Origin: Tenrec ecaudatus
Taxonomy: Eukaryota > Chordata > Mammalia > Afrosoricida > Tenrecidae
Direction: 5' to 3'
DNA length: 64,000 nucleotides
Assembly (NCBI RefSeq): GCF_050624435.1
Contig: NC_134539.1
Location: 121,937,525 to 122,001,524, forward strand
A program made the position numbers and the translations under genes. Below, in pieces: positions 35,750 to 48,548 of this stretch; the first letter of the stretch is position 1; each line of letters opens with the position of its first letter. The notes under the pieces were generated by a model. The model ran no database searches, was not told where the DNA came from, and worked only from the letters and a program-made list of their open reading frames with translations.

Positions 35750-36303
35750 TGATAGTCTTTCTTTCAACAGATTGAAAACATCATCCCTTGCTGTTCCCTT
35801 GTCCCTGGGTTTGTTGACACCCCCTATCCTTTCCCCAACCTCCCCCTTTCCTGTGTTCCCAGGCCCCACCCCACTCCAGAACCATCGATTCCATTGTTTT
35901 CTCCTCCAGATTGTTTATCTAACCTATCTTATCTAGATAGACATGCAGAAACAATAATAAGCACAAAAACAAGACAAAGCAAAAGGAACAACAACAACAA
36001 CAAAAAGAAAAGCCTATAAATAGTTCCAGGTCTGTTTGTTGACTTTTATGAGTGTTTGCCAATCAAGTCTCATGGGATGCCAAGCCCTGGTCCCAAAGTG
36101 TATTTTTGGAACTCCTTGGGGGAACTTTATTGCTTGCTCCCCTTGCTGCTCTGTTGCACACCCTTAGTGTTTCACCCCAGTGTGGTGGGGTCAGATTGGG
36201 GACAATTCCCGCACTGTCTCCAGTGTTGTCCCCATAGCGCTATGGGTCAGTGAGGGACATTATGTCTCATGGTGGGACTGGCCCTATGGTCCTCTCTGTG
36301 CAT
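35750..36303 (-). mobile_element. Inverted 5' part of L1 3'-UTR retroposon
   Basis: ctgttcccttgtccctggg and catgggatgccaagccctgg run in the orientation of 42230-42720, opposite to the adjoining 36304-37485 part. The two parts meet near 36303, the pattern left by twin priming. Confidence 0.65.
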
Positions 36304-37485
36304 GGGTAAAAGGAAATAGAGGAAAGAACTAGGGGACAAAGGACATTTATAGATGTCTAAATACAGGCATATATATGTAAATATATTTATATATAACGAT
36401 TGGGAAATAGATATATGTACATATATTTATATGTTAAGTATTAAGGCAACAGATGATCATTGGGCCTCTACTCAAGTACTTCCTCAATGAAAGAACACTT
36501 TGTTCTAATAACCTGGCATTCTGTGATGCTCTCCTTCCCTGACATGATTGCTTAAGACAAAATGGGTACATAAGCAAATGTGGTGAAGAAAGCTGATGGT
36601 GCCCAGCTATCAAAAGATATAGTAAATGGGGTCCTAAAGGCTCGAAGATAAACAAGCAACTATCTAGCTGAGAAGCAATAAAGTCTACATGGAAGCACAC
36701 CAGCCTGTGTGATCATGAGATGTCAATAGTATCATGCATCAAAGACCCAGAACAACAACAACAAAAAATCATATAGATGTGAATGAGGGGAGTGCAGAGT
36801 GGAGACCCAAAGCCCATCTGTAGACAACTGGACATCCCCTTACAGAAAAGTTACAAGGAAGAGATGACCAGTCAGGGTACAGCATAGCACCAACGAAACA
36901 TACAACTTTCCTCTAGTTCTTTAATGGTTCCCCCCCTCCCACTATCATGACCCCAATTCTACCTTACAAATCTGACTAGACCAGAGTATATACACTAGTA
37001 CAGATAAGAGCTTGTAACACAGGGAATCCAGGACAGATAAACCCCTTAAAACCAATAATGAAAGTAGTGATACCAGGAGGGGAAGGGGAAGATAGAACCC
37101 CCTCCTGGGGGACGGACAACAAAAAAGTGGGTGAAGGGAGACAGCGGTTGGTGTAAAACATGAAAAAAAAAAGTATTATTAAGGGTTCATGAAGGAGGGA
37201 GGGTGGGAGAGGGAGTAATGAGCTGATACCAAGGGTTCAAGTAGAAAGAAACTGTTTTGAAAATGATTATGGCAACATATGACAAAATAATAATTTATGA
37301 ATTATAAAGGGTTCATGAGGGAGTGGGGAGGGAGGGGGAAAATGAGCAGCCAATATTAAGGGCTCAAGAAGAAGGCAAATGTTTTGAGAATGATGATGGC
37401 AACAAATATACATATGTGCTTGACACAATGGATGTATGTATGGATTGTGATAAGAATTGTATGAGCCCTCAATAAAATGATTTTT
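36304..37485 (+). mobile_element. L1 3'-UTR retroposon, 3' part
   Basis: Sense text from gtaaaaggaaatagaggaaagaac through gctgatggtgcccagctatc and tacaggagg-like motifs to gagccctcaataaaatgattttttttaaaa. The terminal ~150 bases are partly duplicated (gggttcatgaaggagg at 37184 and gggttcatgagggagtg at 37309). Confidence 0.8.
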
Positions 37486-37499
37486 TTTAAAAGAAAAAA

Positions 37500-37640
37500 T
37501 GATCGAAGTATGGTGGGAAGAAAAGAAAATAATGATGGCAACTTATGTACAAGTGTGCATGACACAATGGATGGATGTATGGCTTGTGAAAAGAGCTGTA
37601 AGAGCCCCCAATAAAATGATTTATTAAAAAAAGAAAGAAG
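37500..37640 (+). repeat. Extra copy of the retroposon 3' tail
   Basis: ataatgatggcaacttatgtacaagtgtgcatgacacaatggatgg ... gagcccccaataaaatgattta repeats the last ~140 bases of the element just upstream. Confidence 0.8.
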
Positions 37641-37789
37641 GAAAGAAAACATCATTCCACAGCCTTCTAAACTTCTCCGTGGTTTTTAAAGCACATTTGG
37701 ACATGATACGTTGTTTCTACTTTGAGAATTGTCTCTTACTCTCATTTGGACTGTGAAGGGTGTGTCTGGGTGTGGATAGCTTAGAGTTT

Positions 37790-38300
37790 ACCCCCGTTGG
37801 AGTTTGGTGAGTAACGTACAATTGAGAAATAGTTTAATCACACTTGGAAAGTTTTATTCTTTCTTCTTCTAAATTGTTAAATATATACAATGGTGACTAT
37901 GCATTGTGGTATCATTAAAGGCATCCCACAGGTCTCTGAGCTGTATTCATTGTATTCATTATTTTTCCTTTGCATTTTATATTAGATCATCTCTATTCAC
38001 CCATGTTCAAGTTTTCTGGTTCTTTCTCTGCCAGCTCAAATCTTTTAATGAGTGCCTAAGGTGAATTTTTCAAATCAATTTTTATTCTTTGCAACTTCAG
38101 AATTTTTATCTTGTTCTCATTTTATAATTTCTATATCTTTATTAGTCTAGTTTCCTTTAATTCTTTAGATATTTCCTTTGGTTCTTTGAACCTGTTTATT
38201 ATAAGAGTTGATTTAAAATGTTTGTCTACTAAACTAAAATCCTGAGCCCAATCAGGGACTTTAAAAAAATTCTTCATTTGTTCATTTTATTTCATAGAGA
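37790..38300 (-). mobile_element. Old L1-related fragment, antisense
   Basis: tttggttctttgaacctgtttattataagagttgatttaaaatg resembles antisense text common in old L1 copies. The remainder is weak. Confidence 0.4.
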
Positions 38301-38384
38301 TATTTTAAAGATAGATACTTATTTAGCATGAAGATTGTAAGGGCTATATATGACTTCATCTTGTTAAAACAAATTTTAGAAAAT

Positions 38385-41075
38385 TGGGATTTAATATAAT
38401 GAATATCATCATTCCATAGTTAAATCACATCAAGCAGGATTGTACAACTGCTACCACATCAGTTTCTAAACATTCCCTTCCTTCCTGGGCTCCTTGGCAT
38501 CAGCTCCCTTTTACCTGTTCCCCCCCCCCCCCACCACGACTGTGCCACCCCCACCCCACCCTGGAAACACTTACTCTACTTGCTGTCCCTGTAAGTTCAT
38601 CAGTTCTGAGTTTCACACACCAAAAAAAACATTAAAACGTGTAACACAAATTCAAGAGGGTGAACCCCAATGATATAACACATCTGAGATAAACCCCAAT
38701 AAGAACAAACAAAAAAACCAGGAAAAATACAGAAACTATTGAAAACCAGATCAGGTCCAGCATGGATCACAGAAGGGTACCAGTTGACCAGGTTTTACCC
38801 GTTTAAGTCAGGTTTATCCCTTTGCTCTATCCTCATCTCTCCAACGCACTCCTTAGTAACCACAATTATGGAGAGAGGGAGATCCCTGGAGGCTTATTTC
38901 CTATGACGTTCCCACCACTGTCATCCACAGCCTCTGAAAACTGTATTCTCACAATTTAGGCTCTGATCCTAACCCCTCCTTCAATTTCGGATGATATGAC
39001 TTACAATCCTTCAGTGACTGATGATGGGGTGCTTCTTCCATGTGGACTTAGTTGACATCACACTTAAATGGATGCTTGTTTGGAGACAAGCCTTAAAGAC
39101 TCCAGACACCATTTTATCTGAGAGCCGGGCACCATCTAATTTCTCCATCACATTTTGCTACAGCACCCACATCTTCTGTGACCCTTCTGAGAACGGTATC
39201 TAGCAGGGCCATCACGTAAGCACTGATTGTTCTCATGTCAGAGCTAGGACTTACTGCGAGCCCCAACCCATTTGTGGATCTATGCTTTGTTCCTCCCCAC
39301 CCCCCCGACATTGGCTCCCTTTCAAACCTGCTTGCTAATTTCTGGTAGTCTCATCGACCCTTCCCCTGGGCATAATGATCTTCTGTTAATATTGTCTTCG
39401 ATTAACCTCTGGTACTAATTTTTTAAAGCCCCTTTTAGAGAGAGATATTGAGTCAGTGTTGGCTACCGTGTATCACCGTACCTAAATTATTCACTTGTAT
39501 AGAATCAATCTTCATGGCTGGATGCTATTTACACAAACAATGGAGGTTAATTGTCAGGGAAATGTTACAATAATCGTCACTGAGGATGTCATTCACAGGT
39601 TTGCCGGAATAATACATGTCTTAATACAGCATACAGGGCATTGACGTGACGAGACCATGTTTGTCCGCCTGCCAACAGTTCAACAATCACAGTAGAGCTG
39701 TCTTCTGCTTCCTCAGACACCATGTATTTTCTGACTAAGTCCTCAGGTTACAAGTGTGTCTGAGGTGGAGACCAGTTCACCAGTGAAGTTTCCGCATAGG
39801 CTCTCACTGATGCAGCTTCAGGAGCACAGCTTGCGACTTGACGATCCAGATTCAGCGTCCTAGCGTTCCATAGTGTCCGGCCTGGGTCCCCAGGATGCAC
39901 CCGGAAGCCGGGCTCAGTGTGGCCCGCTCAGTACATACCACCCGGGACATTCCCCGCACCCCCCTCTCCCTAGGATTTCCCAAAGCATTTTCAGTCATTC
40001 TTCCCCCAACTGCAGGCCAGGCCTCCCACTCTTTCGAGCCACAGACGTGCATTTGTGTCCTCCCAGACAGGTTTGCTCCCTTTCTCCTCTCCTGACGTGT
40101 TTTCCCATCAGGATCCCTCTGCTAGGGCTGTCCACCTGTCGGGGGGACCTCATTATAGCTTTGCATGGCAGCCACTCAGTAGACAATACCCCCTTCCTCT
40201 CCCTTGACCATCTGATCCCTGCTGAGGCGAGGCGCCCTCTGGCAAAGTGACCTTCGATATACTTACTGAGAGCGATGGCTCTCTACCAGGCTGTTTGGGC
40301 CCCGGCCAGCAGACTGGATGCTTGGCAAGCCTGATCTTGTGCCCATTTTGCTGCTTGTCCCTACAGCAATGGACTCAGACGGTATTTGTCCTTTTGTGAT
40401 TGACTAACCTCACGCAGCATAACGTCTTCCAGATCCCCCCACGGCCTGATGTATTTCACAGTTTCATTGCTGTTTTTCAGGGATGCATAGTATTCCATTG
40501 TGTATGTACCAGAGGTGGTTTTTTAAAAATCCAATCTACTGATGGAAATTTAGGCTTTTGCCAACTTCTTGCAATTGTGAACTGCGCTGCAATGAACATG
40601 GGGGAGCATACATCTGTTTGTTATTTTTTTGGGGGGGTATATCCCCAGTAATGTATTGTGCTGGGTCACATGGTATTTCAATTGCCATCTGTTTGAGGAA
40701 TCACCAGATAGCTTTCCACAGTGACTGTGTGTACCGACAAGCCCACGAGCAGAAAATGAGAGTTCCGGTCTCACCACACCCTCTTCAGCATTTGTTGTTC
40801 TGTTTTCCTAAATTGGGGTTGTTTTGACTTGTATGTCCCGGATGGCTAGTGCACGGGAGCATTTCCTCAGTGTTTATTAGCAATTCGAGTGTCATCCTCT
40901 GTGAATCATCTGTTCAGGTCCTTTGCCCACCTTCTCAGATAGCTGCTAGTTGTTTTCTTGTTGTGAAGCTTGTAATATACCGCAGGTTTTAGTAATAAGT
41001 CCTTTATCCGTATGTCATTACTAAATATATTGTCTTTTCCCAATGTGTCTTTTTCTGATCTATAGGCTCTCTTTT
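38385..41075 (-). mobile_element. L1 ORF2 end plus long 3' UTR, antisense
   Basis: At 40400-41050 cctcacgcagcataacgtcttccag, gcatagtattccattgtgtatgtacc and ttgtgaactgcgctgcaatgaacatggggg are unmistakable antisense L1 ORF2. To the left the 3' UTR follows, with cttcttccatgtggac and gccgggcaccatctaat. This continuity shows that the many non-coding retroposons in the window derive from an L1 with a 3' UTR of about 2 kb. About 39440-39780 is not clearly L1. Confidence 0.75.
38520..38533. repeat. Poly-C tract
   Basis: Uninterrupted run of C inside the L1 3' UTR. Confidence 0.9.
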
Positions 41076-42720
41076 TAAAAGTCATTTTACTGGGGGCTCT
41101 TATAGATCTTATAACAATCCATACATCAATTATATCAAGCATATTTATAGATATGTTGCCATCACTATGTTCTAACATTTACTTTCTATTGAGTCCTTGA
41201 CATCAGCTCCTCTTTTTACCCTCCTTCCCCCCTGCCACCCTTGTGACCCCTTGCTAAATTATAAATGATTATTTTCATATCTTACACTGACTGTCTCCCT
41301 TTCCCCCAAGGTTTCTTCCCCCTCTTCTCCCCACCTTCCCCCTACCCTCCTGGTGTTGCTACTCCCATTTCTATTCCTGAGGGGTTTATCTGACCTGGAT
41401 TCCACATGTCATGAGCTCTTACCTGTACCAGTGAACATGCTCCAGTCTAGCCAGAACTGAAAGGCAGAACTGGGGTCATGATAGTGGGGGGAGAGGAAGC
41501 CTCAAAGAGCCAGAGGAATAGTATGTTTCATCAGTGTTGTACTGTGTCCTAGTTGATTTCCTTGCGACCCTTCTGTGAGGGGATGTCCTATTGTCTACAG
41601 ATGGGTTTTGGGTCTCTGCTCTGGCCCCCCTCATTCTCAACAATCTGTTTTTTGTTTGCTTGGGGTCTTCTGATGCCAGTTACCTGATCCCATTGACACT
41701 TCATGATCCCACAGGCTGGTGTGCTTCCTCCATATGGGCTTGTTACTTCTCTGCTAGTTGGCCACCTGTTTAACTTCAAGCCTTTAAGACCCCAGATGCT
41801 CTATCTTTTGATAATCAGGCACCATCAGCTTTCTTCACATTTGCTTGTACACCCATTTTGTCTTCAGCAATCGTGCAGGGAGGGTGAGCATCACAGAATG
41901 CCAGGTTGTTAGAACAAACTGTTCTTGTGTAGAGAGAGGGCTTGAGCAGAGGCCCAAAGTCCATCTACTACCTCAATGTATTCCCATATAAATATATGTA
42001 TGTAGGCCAATATCTCTATTTTTATGAATTAATGTATTTGCATAAGTACACACCTATCCTTATACCTCTGTCCAAAGCTTTGCTTTCTAGCTCTTTCCTG
42101 TTTTCTTTTACCTTCTTCCTGCCCACCATCATGCTCACCTTTCGTCTGCCTCTTAGTAATTCCCCTCAGCTAGACTGCTGTTGCTCCAACACCACCAGGA
42201 TCTCTATGTTTGGGTTGTTGTTGATTTTAATTCCCTTGTTGTTCCCATGTCTGTGGCATTGTTTGCTTATTGTTCCCTTCCCCTACCTCCTCCCCCAAGT
42301 CCCGCCAAGACTATGAGTCCCATTGCTTTGTCCTTGGGCTTGTTTTCCAAGACTATCTAATATAGGTAAGCAAACTAACAATAACGTAGACAGTACAAAG
42401 ACAAAAATATTGGGTAAAAAGAAAAAATATATAAAATAATAACTAGCAAAATAACCCCCCTAAAAGCATAGATAATCCCAGGTCTGTCCACTGACCTTTA
42501 TAACTATCTCCCCACTGGTCCTGGGGGGTTCCGAGAACTGCCCCTCCTAACCTGAAGTCTATTTTGGGGGCTCCTCAGGGGCTTTGTGGCTTATTTTTGC
42601 TCCCATTGCTGATCTGTTATATTTCCTTCTTGGTTCACCCTGCTGTGGGGGGTTTGGACTGGACTCACTCCCTGCCATGTGTCCCCAGTAATCAGGGACA
42701 TTTTCTCTTATTAAAAAAAA
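41076..42720 (-). mobile_element. L1 3'-UTR-type retroposon inserted in L1
   Basis: Antisense copy starting taaaagtcattttactgggggctctt and ending ccccagtaatcagggacattttctc. It includes gtgtgcttcctccatatggg and gccatctcactg-like blocks seen at 24510 and 31168. It sits within or directly beside an L1 copy. Confidence 0.78.
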
Positions 42721-43655
42721 TTTTTGTGTGTGTGTGTGTGGGCATTTTCTATAGCAAACAGAAATAATCCTTCATTTGCATGATATTTCAGATTTCGAAA
42801 TGTCTTTAGTATTTAAAAGGAATAATTACATTAAGACAAGAAACAGCATGAATTTTGGTATGGTAATAGGTAATATTGAATAAGAGAATACAAAGTAAGC
42901 TATTCCTCAGGAATAGGTGATGCTTATGTTCAGTTAACATACATAGTAATCAAGGATGTAATTTCCTAACTTACTAACGTAAGAGTTTAAAGTTTAATAT
43001 GATATGGGTATAACCATGCTTGTAAGTTAATTCCCAAAAGCTACTACCAAAATAAGTGTATGCTTGAGGGCATTATCAAACCTCTGTCTAAATTTCTTAT
43101 CAAGGAAGTCAATGGAACAAAACTTGATACAAAATCCTTATTATATTTCAATTGGGAAGAGTAAAATTTAAAAACTAAAATATATAAACCTGGCAGAACT
43201 ATTCAGTGTTCTCATACTACCAATTTTACCTTCCTTGAATGAAAGCAAACTCTATTTTCTCCCCACAGAGAAGTGTTCACTGTAAGTTATAATTCATCAT
43301 CCCACAAAGGAATAGCTCTTAACTTTGCTCTTCCTGTGAGCAGTCAATTAACTGTATACTTATAAACGGCATTTCCTATGAGCGCGTGTTGAAACTTACC
43401 TTGTAAAATCCTCAGCACTAGAGTGTTTCTTATTGCTAAGGGACTATGATACAACTCCTAGATGCTAAAAAATAAATATTTGGTCAGATGTCTAGTTATC
43501 ATCAGACAAATTAAACAGTGAAATGGGAAAATGTTTTAAATTCTAACTGCATTATCTAATGTTGGAATAATGAATGTTAGCATACTGCTTTATAACTAAG
43601 GATCAATGTTTAAGAAACATCAAGATGAATACATCATCATTATCTTTATGATTAC
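42721..43655. other. Single-copy AT-rich DNA
   Basis: Starts with a (TG)n run (42725-42741). No gene or recognised repeat follows. Confidence 0.4.
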
Positions 43656-43659
43656 AGGT

Positions 43660-43920
43660 GATAGCCAATGCTTACTGAACTCTTCCATTATACCGGACAC
43701 TAGTCTAAGTGGTTTATCTGAATTAACTAGTTTAATCCTTATAACAACTCTATGAGTTCGTTGTTATGATTTCCCCATTTTTTGCACACAACTGAACAAG
43801 CCAAAGAAGGTAAGCATCTTGCTCAAAATTATGGAGCTAGAAAAAAAGTAGAAGTAGAATTTGATATGCAACCAGTCATACTACAACCAGTTTACACTTT
43901 TAACTACTACACTGGAATAT
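43660..43920 (-). repeat. MIR element, antisense
   Basis: gtggtttatctgaattaactagtttaatccttataacaactctatgag and ttccccattttttgcacacaactgaacaagccaaagaag correspond to antisense MIR (AATCCTCACAACAACCCTATG, ATTTTACAGATGAGGAAACTG). Confidence 0.7.
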
Positions 43921-44140
43921 AAACATTTTTAAAACCTTACTACATTTTGTTGCGTGTGATTTGCTACTTTAGAAATCAGTCACTTACAGTTCTTTGGGAC
44001 ATGCCCTTTCTCATTCAGAGAACATATGTGCTGAAAGGACTACCAATGTTTGATAAAACTATGTTTACAACCAAACATAGTTTATGTTACTATTCAAATG
44101 TGACTATTATAATAGGTTTGAAACATTATGATTTACTATA

Positions 44141-44686
44141 TGTGTTAGTCCAGGTTGTCTAGAGAAACAAATCTAGAGAGAATAATGTGTATAAGAAAGA
44201 CCTTTATGTACAAGAGCAATTGAATATTGAGAAAACATCCCAGCCCAGTCCAGATCAAATCCATAAGTCAGATATTAGCCTATATATCTGATATCAATCT
44301 ATAAAGTCCACTTCAGACTCACGAAACACATGCAATGACACCAAATGCAGGAAGATCACAGGCCAGTGGGTGGTAATTCTTGTGGATCCAGTGGCAGTGG
44401 AAGCATCTTAGCACTGGCAGGGGTCTCTATGTGGCTTCTCCAGCTCCAGAGGTCTGGCTCCATCAGCTTCTCTCCCTCCATGTGTCTTCTCCACAGGGAT
44501 GTCTCACAGGGAGTGAGCTGAGAGACAAAGGGTTTCCCATCTCCAAAGAGGAAAACAGGAGTTTCCAGAATCTTCAGAAGGCCATGCCCACACAGAGACC
44601 TCATTGGCTATATCCTGATTAACAGGCAAGACTCCACCCCTACACTCTTAATCCTCAAATTGACACCCAATTATGTAACTACTACA
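44141..44686 (-). mobile_element. Solo LTR, antisense
   Basis: Plus-strand ends tgtgttagtccaggttgtct and gtaactactaca. Flanks are ctata (44136-44140) and ctatg (44687-44691), a four-of-five target duplication. It contains cacgaaacacatgcaatgacaccaaatgc, the reverse complement of the shared central block. Confidence 0.82.
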
Positions 44687-44691
44687 CTATG

Positions 44692-45228
44692 TAATTTGAA
44701 TAGTATAATATATTTGAAATAGAGATGTACAGTAGTTGTTGCCATTGAATTAAAAATCTGATTATTATACAAGGCTAATCCTTGGGTTATGTCTTTTATC
44801 TCCATTGTACATTCAATTCTGATTAGACTTACATGAGCAGATTAAAAATCATATGACTACGCAAGGCAGAATTACTTACCTACCAGTTTAATGCCAAACT
44901 TACTAAAATATTATATCTAGGAATATTTTATCTTTAATAGTATGTCACACTCTAGACTTGTTTTTCCTTGATCAATCAGAATAGACTTATTAATTATGTT
45001 TGTCTGTAGCAAAGCAATACTTTATATATATTTACCATAACATCCATGTAATTAATTTATTCATATAATAAAATTTTATTATATTTAAAGAATAAAGATA
45101 CAAACTTACCCTTGATGCAGCAATGTTCCTGGAGTCATTTATTTTAGCCTAATCAAAAGACCTGGGAATAGAGACTGGATGACACAATTTTTATACAGTC
45201 AATAGCTGGATGGAGAATATTCTTTCCG
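44692..45228. other. AT-rich intergenic DNA between two LTRs
   Basis: No gene or repeat recognised. Confidence 0.4.
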
Positions 45229-45718
45229 TGGCAGTTACATAATCTATTGTCAACATGCAGAAGGCGTGGCCTCTAGCCTGTCAATCAGGTCACAGCTTGA
45301 TGACCTCATTTGGAGGCATGACAGAGACTCACTGGAGGGCAGAGACACACTCTTTGTGCTAAGTATTCCTGTTGACAAGCCACATGGAGTTATGCTGATG
45401 GAGCCAGAGCCCTGGAGCTGGAGGAGTCATGTGGAGACCCACACCAATTCTGAGATGTTTCTACTGCTACTGGACCCACAAGACTTTCCACCCACTGGCC
45501 TGTATCTTCCTGTATTCAGCATCATTGCATGTGTTGTGTGAGTCTGAAGAGGAATTTATAGACTGGTATCAGACATATGGGTTTATATCAGACTTATGGA
45601 CTTGATCTGGACTGGGCTGGGATGTTTTCTTAATGTACAATTACTCTTTATATAAAGCTCTTTCTTGCATATATATGAGTCTCCCTAGATTTGTTTCTCT
45701 AGTTTACCCAAACTAATA
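45229..45718 (+). mobile_element. Solo LTR
   Basis: Starts tggcagttacataatctatt and ends acccaaactaatact; it includes gcctgtcaatcaggtcacagc and cagcatcattgcatgtgttgtgtgagtctgaagagg. Confidence 0.75.
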
Positions 45719-46049
45719 CTTTCATATTACAGATGGAATTTAAAGACTGTGCCTAAAAACAAAAACAAAGAAACCTTTAATAAACAGTGAAATAGCAGAT
45801 TCAACATCCCAGTTTCACTTGTAAAGGTCTATTAGAGAGAGATTTGGATGTTAAGAAAGGATAATCAATCTGATTCTTATTTTTAAAGAATTTGAAAATT
45901 GATTATAACATACTTAAAGAAAAAGGAAAAACTTAACTTTAGGAATATCATCATACACAATAAAAGAGCAATTAGAAAATAACTTTTAAAAAGAAAAATG
46001 CTTATCTTTGTTCATCATAATTAAATGAATTTGTGATGAAATTGATCTC

Positions 46050-46200
46050 ATTAGCTCTGGTGTAAGTATTATTTCCTCATGGAATGGGTGAGGAAACTGA
46101 GTGCGGGCAGTTTAAGATGCAGTTCAAAAATGACCGCGTGGCTTTGCAATGCCCTAACTCAAAACTCAGGTGCAGTTAGACTTCCTGAGAGGCAAATGTT
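46050..46200 (-). repeat. MIR fragment, decayed
   Basis: gtattatttcctcatggaatgggtgaggaaactgagtgc is an antisense MIR-like block. Confidence 0.45.
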
Positions 46201-46564
46201 TTTCAAGAGGAAAATGTCATTATTTGTTTTTAAATAAAACCATGCATACTGAGAACACTATTAACAAATCTAAATGAGAAAACCTGTCTCTGTTAATTAA
46301 ATTTGAAATGATAGTTTTCAAAGGTTTATTGCGGCACCGGTTTAATTTTAAAACAGAACTTTAATCATCATGCAAAAAATAAAGTGTGTACTCTTTCCCA
46401 TAAGAGACTGTCATGGAGAGTACATGGACAGAGCCTGAAAAACTATGTGACTTCTGAGAAAGCATTCCTTAGCATATAGAAATAACAAAGCAATTTTGCT
46501 GAAGTGCCCACACTGTAGTTCATTTATGGAAGACCACTGTGTCTTTAATAAGTACTCCAGCTGA

Positions 46565-46930
46565 CCAGTGGTGAGAGTGACGATACTGGGACAGTGAAGG
46601 GAAGGTGGGGAAGAAAGAGAGAACCACTACAAGGATCTACATATAATTCCCTCCCTGAGGGATGGACAACAGAAAAGTGGGTGAAGGGAGACGTCGGACA
46701 GTGTAAGACATGGCGAAATATAATAATTTATAAATTATCAAGGGTTCATGAGGGATGGGAGAGCGGGGAGGGAGGGGGAAAATGAGGAGCTGATACCAGT
46801 TAAGTGGAGAGCAAATATTTGAGACTGATGGCAACAAATGTACAAATGTGCTTGACACAATGGATGGATGTATGGATTGTGATAAGAGTTGTATGAGCCC
46901 CCAATAAAATGATTTTTAAAAAAAAGAAAG
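46565..46930 (+). mobile_element. 5'-truncated L1 3'-UTR retroposon
   Basis: Sense text from gtggtgagagtgacgatac to gagcccccaataaaatgatttttaaaaaaaa. Only the last ~360 bases are present. Confidence 0.8.
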
Positions 46931-48325
46931 AAAAGATCACCAAAAAGAACTCCCAACCCTGCAGATCCATGGGGATGAAGAATGCAAACCCACTAATTCT
47001 TGCTAAATAAAAGGCTCTGCACCTAAAAAATTACATTAAAAAGTATCACATCTGGCTTCACTGAAAATTTTTTCTCCATGCCTTCAGTTGACCTATCTAT
47101 CAAAAAATCCAAATCTCAAATATGCAAGAATAATCTTAATTATATTGTAACTGGATTTTTGTGCAAAGTGAGCAAAACTCCTATGTTTCATGGCAGGAAG
47201 TGGGAACCACTTGCAGTGATTTATAAAGAAGCAGTTGCTATCTTCTGTAGAAACCAGTGGTACTATCCAACAGAGGTGCTCAGCTATGGGAGAAGAAAGA
47301 CAATAAATAGACCAAGCAAGAACATCTATCACAAACTCAATTCCCTCGATCTCTTTTGGATTGAATTACTCTATGCCTGGAAAGCATCTGTCAGTGAATA
47401 AGAGGAGATGAAACTCAGAATGAGGAGACACCAGATGTAGTTCAGAAGAAAAATAAAAGCATGGTATGGTATCCCACTTCAAGCTCAAGAGAAAACAGTT
47501 GAAAATAAGAAGAATTTGTGTAGCAGTATGACTGCGAAGCTATAGTTGTAAAAACAAAATTTAAAACGTTTACAATACTCTATATTGCACTAAACCAAAA
47601 ATATCTTAACAACCACAATTCATTTCTTTTTATTTTTCTGATAAATTAGTACATTCCCACAAGAAAGAATTTCCAATTCCAGGAAAAATATTGAAATTGG
47701 TCAAAGCTGCGAAAAACTAAAGGAACATTATTAGAACCATATGATCTGACCATATGTTTCTGCAGACGTTGGTAACCAAAGTAAACATTCAGACTGGTCG
47801 TGAATGGCCCACTTTCGAGGGGTAGCAGCAAGAAAACTCAGTTATCGTTTCAAATGTCTTCTACATTTACGTGCTGGATACACGGACAACAGCATAGAGC
47901 TCGTTACCCTCAGATTTTAAATAGGTAGAAAACAGTTTAGATGAACCCGCTGATGTTGAAAAAGGACTGATGCTGTGTTACATAGTGGACATTTTAGAAG
48001 ACGAGTAACATATTCTTCCTTGGGCTGGTGCTTAAAGAAATGAGTAGAGTTAAGACTATTCCTGAGTGAGTGCAGGGCCTGGGACAAATCATGTGTGGCT
48101 TAGTCCTTCCTATCCAACTCTAGAAACGTGTATTAGCAGGATACAACTTAACTTGAAGCACAGCATTGGAGGTGGGGAAGTGGAGGCTGGATAATTGTAA
48201 ATGAGCTACTAGTAGGCAGAGGCAGCCCAAGAGGCATTCTGCAAATAAAGGACTTGAGTTTATGGGTTCTTTGCATATACACATCCATTCTATTGTTGTT
48301 TTTTAAAAGACTAACCCAGCTGAGT
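46931..48325. other. Single-copy DNA, no confirmed gene
   Basis: About 1.4 kb without a recognised repeat. A 107-codon open frame at 47078-47401 (+) is the least repeat-like frame in the window, but has no recognised domain and no splice or promoter context. At AT-rich composition it may be chance. Confidence 0.35.
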
Positions 48326-48329
48326 TGAA

Positions 48330-48548
48330 TCTACCAGTTACTTCATAGAAGAAAGATGTCTACTCTCTGTGTCTGTAGATAGACTTAGAACCCCATGGGA
48401 CAGTTCTACTCTGTCCCAAAGTCTTGCTAAAGATTGAAACTCAACTTGATGGAAACAAATTTAACCCAGCTGGTGAGTCTTAGGTGGTACAATGATTGAT
48501 TGTGCTCATGGTCTAACCAAAAGATTGGTGGTGACTGGCCATGAATTT
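48330..48548 (+). repeat. AfroSINE-type elements, second one interrupted
   Basis: 48375-48470 reads agaaccccatgggacagttctactctgtcc, a SINE 3' part. A new head starts near 48484 (ggtggtacaatgattgattg) and is cut at 48548, resuming at 49311 (gagttgacttgtgg). Confidence 0.6.
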
